The notes under the pieces: model-generated
Database searches by the model: none
What the model saw: the letters and a program-made list of their open reading frames with translations, nothing else
What the model was told of the DNA's origin: nothing
In this document: positions 6,990 to 13,604 of the stretch, one piece after another
Layout of the letters: each line of letters starts with the position of its first letter
Numbering within the stretch: the first letter of the stretch is position 1
Program-made: the position numbers and the translations under genes
Assembly: GCA_022508685.1 (NCBI GenBank)
Contig: JAFLUS010000019.1
Coordinates: 1-13,604, forward strand
Length of the DNA: 13,604 nucleotides
Source of the DNA: Prevotellaceae bacterium
GTDB taxonomy: Bacteria > Bacteroidota > Bacteroidia > Bacteroidales > Bacteroidaceae
Direction of reading: 5' to 3'

Positions 6990-7691
6990 TCATTTCTCAA
7001 AATGTTGGTAGTCCTTCGACGAACGCCATGCGCCGCCCCAGCGGAAGCCGTGGGCGATGAAAAGGCGATGGCAGAGGTCGTCGCGTGTGATTTTGTAGGG
7101 AAACTGACGGAGACGGTCGGCATAGGCTGTCGCCGTTGAGGGTTGCACCCACCGCGAACCGTCGCGACGCGTTTTCACACAGGGATTGTAGAGCGGATTG
7201 ATGTCGACTGCCATACCGAGGGCATGGCGCGACAGCGTTTTCGAACCGGCTACGGCACGGAAGCAGAAGCAGGATGTGTTGTTGGCACGCATCGAACGTT
7301 CGTCGTCGGCATCGTAGTCGTCTACCAACTGCATCCGTTCGATGGGATAGCGATGGGCATAGAGTTCGCGGAAAATGTCGAGAAGGTCGGCTGCAATGGC
7401 TTTGTTGCACACCATTTCGCCCGTATGGACGCGCCCTTCGCGGTCGTAGTGGCTGACGCGCAGATAGCGCAGTTCGCTACGTGGCACCGTGCAATGGCGG
7501 GGGAAGGACTTGCCTTGCATCCGTGCAAAAACGGCATCGGGAATGGGTTCGGAACGGAACAGCGTATCGGTGGCCGTCTGTGCGCAGAGGGGTTGCACCA
7601 CGAGCAGCGACAGGAGCAGCACGAGGGGGAGAAGGCAAGCGGTAGGTGCAGATGTCGCAACGGAGGGCTTGGCGATGCCGGTCGCATTCAT
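6990..7691 (-). CDS. Exported M15-family peptidase (D-Ala-D-Ala carboxypeptidase / endolysin-like)
   Basis: This 233-residue protein has a long N-terminal export signal (hydrophobic core about 19-33, possible cleavage after LCA). Its C-terminal zinc peptidase domain is of the VanY/Peptidase_M15_4 type. The zinc-site motif SRHALGMAVDINP gives His156 and Asp163. The closing motif HGFRWGGAWRSSKDYQHFE supplies Asp227 (catalytic acid) and His230 (third ligand). These enzymes cut peptidoglycan stem peptides or cross-bridges in the periplasm. The exact bond (D-Ala-D-Ala or L-Ala-D-Glu) cannot be told from the sequence. Its ATG overlaps the TGA of the preceding glycosyltransferase (ATGA), so translation is probably coupled. 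It is the last gene of the right-hand unit. Confidence 0.88.
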   Translation of the reverse strand: MNATGIAKPSVATSAPTACLLPLVLLLSLLVVQPLCAQTATDTLFRSEPIPDAVFARMQGKSFPRHCTVPRSELRYLRVSHYDREGRVHTGEMVCNKAIAADLLDIFRELYAHRYPIERMQLVDDYDADDERSMRANNTSCFCFRAVAGSKTLSRHALGMAVDINPLYNPCVKTRRDGSRWVQPSTATAYADRLRQFPYKITRDDLCHRLFIAHGFRWGGAWRSSKDYQHFEK

Positions 7692-8878
7692 GTTTCAAAT
7701 ACGTATTTGTCGGTAATGATGCTGTGGGTCGACGGATAGTAGAGGGCGATGCCGGGATGCAGCGCCATGGGTGCGCTCTGCTGGAAGAACGACAGCAGTT
7801 CACCATAGGAATGTTGCTCGGCATTGTAGACCACCCAGTGGGGCTGCAGCGTGCGATAGGTGCCTTCGAGTTGGGCGTGGCCGTGCGGTGCGTCGCCGCC
7901 ATATTCGAGGGCGATGCCGGAGTGCGACATGATGGTGCGTGCGGCTTGGAAGTCGGTTTCGTTGCCGACAAACAGGTAGCGGCGGGTGCGCAGATAGTCA
8001 AGATGCGTCTTCTTCTTGCCGAACTTCTTGAGCGTCCACATTTGGAGATAAGCCAACGTACCCTTCACCAGTATGGCGGCACGAATCGGCAGCGAGTAAA
8101 TCAGGCTGTAATATCCGAAGTTCTTGCTGAAGAAGATGAGCATCGCCTTGTAGAAGTTGTGGATGTAGCGATAGGTGCTCTTCTCCGTGCTCTCGCCCTT
8201 GTAGTGCAGAATGGGCGTGGGCAGGTAGTAGTTCTTCCAGTCGCGCTTGAGCAGACGATACGACAGGTCAATGTCTTCGCCGTACATGAAGAAATCTTCG
8301 TCGAGATAGCCGCTCTCGTTGAGGGCGTTGCGGCGAAGGAACATATAGGCACCGCTGATGATTTCAATCTCGTTTGCTTCGTCGACATCGAGGTAGCGCA
8401 TGTAGTAGCGACCGAACGTGCGGCTGTAGGGGAGCAGCGATGCGAGCCCCGACATCTTGCAGAACGCCGTGAATGGGGTCGGCACGCCACGACGCGATTC
8501 CAACGCGAAGGTTCCGTCAGCCTTGAGCATCTTCACGCCCAGTCCTCCTGCTTCGGGATGGGCATCCATGAAGGCGACGCTTTCGCTCAACGTCCGTTCC
8601 GTCAGGAGCGTGTCGGGATTGAGCAGCAGCACATACTCGCCCGTCGAACGGCGAATGGCCATGTTATTGGCGCGGGCAAAACCCACGTTGTCTTTGTTCT
8701 CTATGAAATGTACTTCGGGATGTAGCGAGCGCAGATAGTCCACCGAACCATCGCTGCTGGCGTTGTCGACCACGTAGACTTCTGCATCAATTCCTTCTGC
8801 CGATTTTTCTACCGACAGCAGGCACTGATGCAAGTAATCGCGCACGTTATAGTTTACTATGATAATCGTCAGTTTCAT
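7688..8878 (-). CDS. Family 2 glycosyltransferase with extra C-terminal domain
   Basis: This 396-residue cytosolic or membrane-associated GT-A glycosyltransferase resembles rhamnosyl-type enzymes that build cell-surface polysaccharides. The GT2 core covers about 3-250: LTIIIVNYN at the start, VVDNASSDGS, DNVGFARANN and the metal-binding LLNPDT motif (about 86-90), plus FFMYGEDIDLSYRL (about 196-209), the usual acceptor/catalytic region. A semi-hydrophobic segment (about 245-280) follows. The last ~100 residues, from RRYLFVGNETD onward, resemble a small Rossmann-like domain not needed for GT2 activity. I chose the ATG at 8878; a GTG directly before it (8881) would add one residue. The gene follows the membrane protein after about 62 nt and overlaps the M15 gene by 4 nt. 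Donor and acceptor sugars are unknown. Confidence 0.9.
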   Translation of the reverse strand: MKLTIIIVNYNVRDYLHQCLLSVEKSAEGIDAEVYVVDNASSDGSVDYLRSLHPEVHFIENKDNVGFARANNMAIRRSTGEYVLLLNPDTLLTERTLSESVAFMDAHPEAGGLGVKMLKADGTFALESRRGVPTPFTAFCKMSGLASLLPYSRTFGRYYMRYLDVDEANEIEIISGAYMFLRRNALNESGYLDEDFFMYGEDIDLSYRLLKRDWKNYYLPTPILHYKGESTEKSTYRYIHNFYKAMLIFFSKNFGYYSLIYSLPIRAAILVKGTLAYLQMWTLKKFGKKKTHLDYLRTRRYLFVGNETDFQAARTIMSHSGIALEYGGDAPHGHAQLEGTYRTLQPHWVVYNAEQHSYGELLSFFQQSAPMALHPGIALYYPSTHSIITDKYVFET

Positions 8879-8940
8879 CACTTTATTCTATAGATAAACG
8901 TATGTGCGCGGTTTTTAGTATAAAAACACGAGAAAAAGGC

Positions 8941-9396
8941 TTATGCTTGTTCATCGACATCGCCCATGTAACGGGCAATGGCAGAGGAGTTGGGACGGCA
9001 GTAGCAGAAGGTGGCAAGCAGCATGATGAGGGCGCAGAGCAGTCCGGTGGTGGAGAGGGTGAGATAGTAAATGGCGAGACAACCGGCTTGCACTTGCGAC
9101 CACACTGCCAAGCGGATGGTGCTCCATCGGTAGTAATGGCGAAGGGCGGTGGCGTCGTCAGCAGTAGCGGGACGGCGTTCGAGATGCTTGCCCGCGTAGC
9201 GCGTGAGCAACGGAAGGGCAGTGACGGTGAGGAGGATAGCGACGATGTCGGCAACGAAGGCGGCATCGCGGTGGCCGTCGTCTGCCCAGATGCCGTTGGG
9301 CAGGAGGTCGGTCTGTCCCAAGACGACAACGAGGAGGGCTTCGGCAAGGCTGACGAAGAAGAGGGTACGGAGAGCGGTGTAAAGGCGGCGGGTCAT
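8941..9396 (-). CDS. Uncharacterised four-helix membrane protein
   Basis: I do not recognise this 151-residue protein beyond its topology. Four hydrophobic helices are visible at about 8-27, 46-66, 94-113 and 116-134. A short polar, charged loop (about 67-93, with RRPATADDATALRHYYRW) separates the two pairs, and the protein ends in an acidic tail (GDVDEQA). No catalytic motif or signal-peptide cleavage site is evident. The ATG at 9396 is 9 nt after the recR stop, so it is surely co-transcribed with recR. The next gene encodes the glycosyltransferase. An envelope role is suggested only by that neighbour. Confidence 0.8.
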   Translation of the reverse strand: MTRRLYTALRTLFFVSLAEALLVVVLGQTDLLPNGIWADDGHRDAAFVADIVAILLTVTALPLLTRYAGKHLERRPATADDATALRHYYRWSTIRLAVWSQVQAGCLAIYYLTLSTTGLLCALIMLLATFCYCRPNSSAIARYMGDVDEQA

Positions 9397-9405
9397 ATCG
9401 GCTGA

Positions 9406-10023
9406 TTATGAGATGTTGAAGGGAACGCGGTTGACGATAGAGCGTCCGAGCGTGACTTCGTCGGTATATTGCAGTTCGTCGTTGATAGAGATGCCGCGTG
9501 CAAGCATCGTGACGTTGAGGTGGTCGAAGGCTTGCAACTTGCGGTAGATGTAGAAATTGGTGGTGTCGCCTTCCATGGTGGAACTCAGTGCAAGAATGAC
9601 TTCACTGACATTGCCTTGGCTGACACGTTCGACGAGGGAGTCGATTTCCAACGCGGACGGGGAGATGCCGTCCATGGGCGAGATGACGCCACCCAACACG
9701 TGGTAGAGTCCATGGTACTGCGTGGTGGCTTCGATAGCAAGCACGTCTTGGAAGTTTTCGACGACGCAGACGATGCTGCCGTCGCGCTGTGGGTTGGCGC
9801 AGATGGCGCAGATATCGTCGTCGCTGATGTTGTGGCAGACTTGGCAGTGCTTCACGTCATGTCGCAGAGTGGTGATGCTCTGTGCGAACTGGTCGACCAT
9901 GCCTTCGTCGAGTTTCAGCAAATGCAGCACCAGACGCAAGGCAGTCTTGCGTCCGATGCCGGGCAGTTTTGCAAACTCATTGACGGCACGGTCGAGCAGT
10001 GCGGATGAGTAGGATGATGTCAC
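9406..10023 (-). CDS. recR: Recombination mediator protein RecR
   Basis: This 205-residue cytosolic protein works with RecF/RecO to load RecA on gapped DNA during recombinational repair. All family parts are present in order: a helix-hairpin-helix region ([17 protein letters not shown], about 19-35), a four-cysteine zinc motif (CQVC...CAIC, about 59-77), and a Toprim domain with [12 protein letters not shown] and [15 protein letters not shown]. The C-terminal part carries [10 protein letters not shown]. Length is normal. The start is GTG at 10023. No in-frame ATG lies upstream nearby, and the N-terminus aligns with the family from here. No clear Shine-Dalgarno is seen. The start lies 10 nt after the C10 protease stop, so translation may be coupled to that gene. 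Confidence 0.96.
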   Translation of the reverse strand: MTSSYSSALLDRAVNEFAKLPGIGRKTALRLVLHLLKLDEGMVDQFAQSITTLRHDVKHCQVCHNISDDDICAICANPQRDGSIVCVVENFQDVLAIEATTQYHGLYHVLGGVISPMDGISPSALEIDSLVERVSQGNVSEVILALSSTMEGDTTNFYIYRKLQAFDHLNVTMLARGISINDELQYTDEVTLGRSIVNRVPFNIS

Positions 10024-10033
10024 GTGGCGTAGA

Positions 10034-13000
10034 TTATCGTACCATGATTTTCTTTCCGGCTACGATGTAGATGCCGCGTGGCAGTTGCGTCTGCGGCGTC
10101 CATGCGTCAGCCACGCGTCGTCCGGTGATGTCGTAGACGGCAGTGTCGGCATGGCGTGTGTCGTTGCCAACGTGGTGAATGGCGGTCTCGTCGTCGGTGT
10201 CGAATCCGCGCAGATAATAGAGACGGAAATTGTCGGCCTTGTACCAGTGTCCGGGCTTGATGCCGACGGTGAGGGCGTCGCCTTCGTGGATTTCAATGTC
10301 GTCGATGACGGCATCCGTCAGGTAGTATTTTCCGAACTCGTGTGCATCGATTTCCACTTCCTTGTCGTTGGCAAAGAGGGTGACGGTGTGTTCGGGTTCA
10401 GTACCGACTTGTGCGGTAAGACGATAGACGCCGGGAGTGAGGTTCTCGACGGTCTGCGAAACGCCGTTGCCTGTCTGCGATGAACTGATGTAACTATAGA
10501 GGAGATACTTGCCGTCGGCTCCGACACCGCGGTAGGTAGTGTTGCTTGCGTCGCGCACGCTGACGCCTGTGCCGTCGGCTGTCCAACCTTTCACCGTACC
10601 TTCTTCGAACGAGGGATTGGCGAGCAGACCGGTCATATCCAGTTCGACGTTCTGCAAGTTGGTGCGCAGGTGGTTTTGTGCCTCAGCCACTGCGGCTTGC
10701 AACTGCGTCACGTAGTCGGTGATTTCACGTGTCGTGGTGTAGGGACGTGTAGTGAAGACGACTTGTGCGGCTGCGATTTGGTCGAGCAATTGGGCGAGCG
10801 TCGTCTTGTCCATCACGCTGCTGCGCATGTCAACGACGGCTTTGGCTTCGCTGATGGCTGTACCCAGTTTCAGGTAGGCGTTATCCATCGACGTTTCGGA
10901 GTTGGCGTCGAAAGTAGCGGTAACGCCCGTTGCGGTGAAGTATCCGTGGAAGGCATCGACGATGTCGCCGGCTGTTGCCTTGACGAATTTCTGCGTAGCG
11001 GCATCATTGAGGATGTAAACATCGGCGGGTGCGTCCATCGTCGTGTAGGTGCCGACGACTGCGGGGTCAGGATTTTCAGCAGGTGCTGCCACGACGTTGA
11101 CGTTGCCTTCTGCCGCAATCGTCACGTTGTCGGCGGAGGAGGTCATCAGCAGGTAAGTGCATCCGGCGTTGAGCGTCGTCACGAGTGTCGTGTGGTTGCG
11201 GATGCCCGATGTCGAGTGGCTGTCGATTTGCTTTGCCACCATGCCGGCAGGGACGGGTGCCGTGAAGGGTGTGGTGACGAGATACCAACGCAGCGGCTCG
11301 ATGTTGAGCGTCAGCGATGCCTTGGCAGCCTTGATGTCGGTGCGCGGTGCGAAGTCGTTGCCGGCTTGCAGCACAATGGCGTCGGCAGTGCTTTCGCCGG
11401 TGCCGACCTTGACGATGTTCACGCCTGTGGCTGCGGCATCGGATGCCACGTAGTAGAGTGCGTTAGGTTTGCCGTCAAACCGCTGCACCTTCCCCACTCC
11501 CTCGACTGCCGTCAGGTCGTAGCCAATGGCAGAGGTGTTGCGGTTGGCAAGCGTGACGAACTGCGTGGCGTTCCACTTTCCGGTGTAGGTCAGTATCTTG
11601 TCGTCGCCCAAGTTGGCAGACATGGCGTCTGCATCCTTTCTGACGAAGCGCACGAGCGTGTCTACGCCCTCGATGTCGTTCTGCACATAGGTGTTGCTGC
11701 GCGAGGTGAGCGGATTGCGCAGTACGGCGTAGTAGAGTTTGCCCGGTTCGATGCCGGCATTGCCCGACGTGGTCAGGCTGAACGTCATCTGTCCCGTGCT
11801 GTTGGGGTCAATCACGACGTTGGTTGCCGTACGTTCAATCAGACTGGTGAAGGTCACGCCTTCGTCGTCGCTCACGAACACTTGCAGACGTGGCGAATCC
11901 TTGTAGGGGAACGCGCTGCGGTTGTCGACCGTGGCAACGACGGAAATCGACGACGAACCATAGATGACGGTGTAGTCTTCGCCTCCATGCTTTTCCGTGT
12001 CAGAGGAAGCGAGCACCTCGATGCCTTGCAGATGAAGGTCGTTGTCCCGTTCGCCCACTTCGACGGCTTGCTGCGCAATGATGTTGCGGTTCTTGTCGGT
12101 CAGCGTGATGTAGCACGTGCCCGCCTTCGTGGGCTTGGCAGCCATCGTCAGTTCCACCGTCGAACCATCGGCAGGCAGCACCGTCGTCAGGTCGCTCGAC
12201 GTTGCCGCCGACAGCGACGTGGGCTGTGCATCGGTGGCAGAAGCGAAGAGGTAGACGCCCTTGTAGTCGAGCGTACCTTGGTTGGACACCTTCACGCAAA
12301 CGACGTTCTCCTTGTCCAAATAGATGCCGTCCGCCGGTTCGATGCGGGCTGCGAGATTCTGCCGGCGAGGCGTCACCTGATAGGTCATGCCCTGCCACGA
12401 TATGAATCCGTTCATACCCGTCTCGTCGTCCACGGTGAACCATCCGTCGCCCTGTCCGCCCCAACCGAAGTTGAAGTGGAACAGGTTGGTCGACGCCTGA
12501 TAACCGTCAACCACCACGGCGTGTCCGCCCTGTGCATCGTTATAGCCCGTGTAGACGAGCGGATGACCTGCCATCAGGTCGTTGTAAATCATGTTTTCCC
12601 ATGTTGCAGTCGGCGTGCTGTTCTTGTAGATGCACGTACTGCTGAGGTCGTACCAGCGGTTGAACGTATTGACGAGGTCGCTGATTTGTCCCGCCGTCGA
12701 CGAGCCGTAGGTCAGTCCCGTGGCTGCACCAACGGCAAACACGAAAATGGATACGGCATCCACATACTCCTGTGGCGTACCCGACGCATAACTGTCGAGC
12801 ATCAAGCCCCACTTCAGCGGCGTACCCGCCGGCACACTCGTCGTCACCGGAGCGTCACCATAGCCGTAAGTCGGCGTTGCGGCAGTGATGTACGACGGAT
12901 TGTCCTTGCGGTAATAGTAGATGACCTGTGCAGCCGCCGTCGCCACGCAGCCCGTCACGGCACGATTCTGCGTTCCCGTGAGGAATGGGCAGTCGTTGTT

Positions 13001-13495
13001 GTAGGGCCACGTCTGATGCCAATGCGTCGTCATCAGCACCGGAATGTTCTGCTTGCCCTCCGCACGTTTCGGAGCCGACTGCTGCCGACGTCCGTCCTTG
13101 CGGCTGACGTTCTCGCCAGCCACCTGTGCTTCCTCGATGATGCGTGCATAGTAGCCCAACCATCCCATGAGGGCGGGAGGAGCCGTCGCTTCGTCGAAAT
13201 CGCCACTCTCCGTGTAGCCCAAGACCGTGGGCAGACAGTCGTCGCCACTGACGATGATGTAGCCCATTCCCGCGCCACGCGAGAAGATGTAGTAAGGCGC
13301 AGTTGCGCGAACGGCGGGAGCCAATCGACGCGAACGTTCTGCGTCGCGTTCTCCCAGTTTCACCAACGTCGGTTCGACGTCAGCCACCTTCAGTTCGGAA
13401 GCAATCGTCCGAGCCTGCTGCAGGTCAATCGGGTCGGCCTGCGCCGTGAGCGAAAGCAGCAAGGCTGCCGCACTCATCATGTGCTTCATTTTCAT
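10034..13495 (-). CDS. Secreted C10-family cysteine protease with T9SS-like C-terminal tail
   Basis: This 1153-residue protein resembles streptopain (SpeB) and Prevotella interpain. A signal peptide (1-20, cut near AQA-D) is followed by a pro-domain (about 21-145) that would inhibit the enzyme until removed; a Lys/Arg-rich stretch (132-148) is a likely maturation region. The papain-like domain (about 150-375) has the nucleophile Cys183 ([10 protein letters not shown]), His325 ([10 protein letters not shown]) and the conserved FNFGWGG around Trp345. Long beta-rich, Ig-like segments (about 380-860) and a helical stretch (about 870-950) follow. A jelly-roll, carbohydrate-binding-like domain (about 955-1095, [12 protein letters not shown] to ADNFRLYYL) comes next. 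The tail (about 1118-1153, [10 protein letters not shown]...[16 protein letters not shown]) resembles the type A sorting domain of type IX secretion. The protein is probably exported and surface-attached or released. ATG 13495 is chosen for the signal peptide; internal ATGs at codons 3, 6 and 7 are possible. Confidence 0.93.
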   Translation of the reverse strand: MKMKHMMSAAALLLSLTAQADPIDLQQARTIASELKVADVEPTLVKLGERDAERSRRLAPAVRATAPYYIFSRGAGMGYIIVSGDDCLPTVLGYTESGDFDEATAPPALMGWLGYYARIIEEAQVAGENVSRKDGRRQQSAPKRAEGKQNIPVLMTTHWHQTWPYNNDCPFLTGTQNRAVTGCVATAAAQVIYYYRKDNPSYITAATPTYGYGDAPVTTSVPAGTPLKWGLMLDSYASGTPQEYVDAVSIFVFAVGAATGLTYGSSTAGQISDLVNTFNRWYDLSSTCIYKNSTPTATWENMIYNDLMAGHPLVYTGYNDAQGGHAVVVDGYQASTNLFHFNFGWGGQGDGWFTVDDETGMNGFISWQGMTYQVTPRRQNLAARIEPADGIYLDKENVVCVKVSNQGTLDYKGVYLFASATDAQPTSLSAATSSDLTTVLPADGSTVELTMAAKPTKAGTCYITLTDKNRNIIAQQAVEVGERDNDLHLQGIEVLASSDTEKHGGEDYTVIYGSSSISVVATVDNRSAFPYKDSPRLQVFVSDDEGVTFTSLIERTATNVVIDPNSTGQMTFSLTTSGNAGIEPGKLYYAVLRNPLTSRSNTYVQNDIEGVDTLVRFVRKDADAMSANLGDDKILTYTGKWNATQFVTLANRNTSAIGYDLTAVEGVGKVQRFDGKPNALYYVASDAAATGVNIVKVGTGESTADAIVLQAGNDFAPRTDIKAAKASLTLNIEPLRWYLVTTPFTAPVPAGMVAKQIDSHSTSGIRNHTTLVTTLNAGCTYLLMTSSADNVTIAAEGNVNVVAAPAENPDPAVVGTYTTMDAPADVYILNDAATQKFVKATAGDIVDAFHGYFTATGVTATFDANSETSMDNAYLKLGTAISEAKAVVDMRSSVMDKTTLAQLLDQIAAAQVVFTTRPYTTTREITDYVTQLQAAVAEAQNHLRTNLQNVELDMTGLLANPSFEEGTVKGWTADGTGVSVRDASNTTYRGVGADGKYLLYSYISSSQTGNGVSQTVENLTPGVYRLTAQVGTEPEHTVTLFANDKEVEIDAHEFGKYYLTDAVIDDIEIHEGDALTVGIKPGHWYKADNFRLYYLRGFDTDDETAIHHVGNDTRHADTAVYDITGRRVADAWTPQTQLPRGIYIVAGKKIMVR

Positions 13496-13551
13496 TGATA
13501 ATTGTCAGGTTGATTTTGTGATTGGAATCTGTTCATTTATCATAGATGCCA

Positions 13552-13582
13552 CAAAGGTACGCCAAATTAAATAAACCACAAA
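13552..13582 (-). promoter_or_regulatory. Bacteroidota promoter of the C10 protease-recR unit
   Basis: On the minus strand TTTG (13579-13582) is followed after 19 bp by TACCTTTG (13552-13559), an exact match to the Bacteroidota TAnnTTTG -7 box with the usual spacing. Transcription would start near 13545, giving a leader of about 50 nt before the protease ATG. As the following genes are spaced 10, 9, about 62 and -4 nt, this may drive all five genes through the M15 peptidase. Confidence 0.7.
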
Positions 13583-13604
13583 AAAAATCTCTACTTTCTT
13601 TATA

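Noticed and set aside
8895..8927. A possible internal promoter and small palindrome before the glycosyltransferase
   Set aside because: TACGTTTA (minus, 8895-8902) misses the -7 consensus at the final G, no TTTG stands at the right distance, and the 7-bp A/T dyad at 8911-8927 is weak. Too little to call.
10670..13498. A 942-codon open frame on the plus strand opposite the C10 protease
   Set aside because: Its translation is rich in Cys, His, Arg and Val without any domain pattern, as expected for the mirror of a gene with GC-rich third positions. The minus-strand frame has a signal peptide, catalytic residues and a sorting tail.

Overview
The window looks like a chromosomal segment of a Bacteroidales bacterium, most likely a Prevotellaceae member of moderately high GC. 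The grounds are a Bacteroidota-type methylmalonyl-CoA decarboxylase operon, an interpain/streptopain-like C10 protease with a C-terminal tail resembling a type IX secretion (T9SS) sorting signal, and three upstream regions fitting the Bacteroidota promoter pattern (TTTG, about 19 bp, TAnnTTTG). Genus is inferred from gene content only. All eleven genes lie on the minus strand, so the map reads right to left. Coding density is high. No phage, insertion sequence, CRISPR or RNA gene was seen.

Right half (13.6 to 7.0 kb): a promoter at about 13552-13582 precedes a 1153-residue secreted C10 cysteine protease. Tightly packed behind it are recR (10-nt gap), a four-helix membrane protein (9-nt gap), a family 2 glycosyltransferase (about 62-nt gap) and an exported M15 peptidase whose start overlaps the glycosyltransferase stop by 4 nt. 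This looks like one transcription unit with mixed functions: secreted proteolysis, recombination repair and envelope/peptidoglycan work.

Middle gap (6647-6989): the side next to the M15 gene holds an irregular tandem array of about 22-nt units sharing TGYGCATAA, one of them inverted. Two units match the DnaA-box pattern TTATNCACA exactly, and the array can form long competing hairpins. The other side is AT-rich and carries the likely promoter of the next operon. This gap is the least explained part of the window.

Left-centre (6.65 to 1.9 kb): the operon mce - mmdA - OadG-like subunit - biotin carrier - mmdB encodes methylmalonyl-CoA epimerase and a sodium-pumping methylmalonyl-CoA decarboxylase. 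Epimerase supplies the right stereoisomer. The carboxyltransferase moves the carboxyl group to the biotin carrier, and the membrane beta subunit decarboxylates carboxybiotin while exporting Na+. Together these steps serve propionate formation by the succinate pathway. The OadG-like subunit is unusual: a signal peptide and a large predicted periplasmic domain precede its single membrane helix. A terminator-like hairpin (1828-1866) follows mmdB.

Left end (1620 to 1): a separate htrA/degP gene with its own likely promoter, followed by a very strong hairpin at 2-50.
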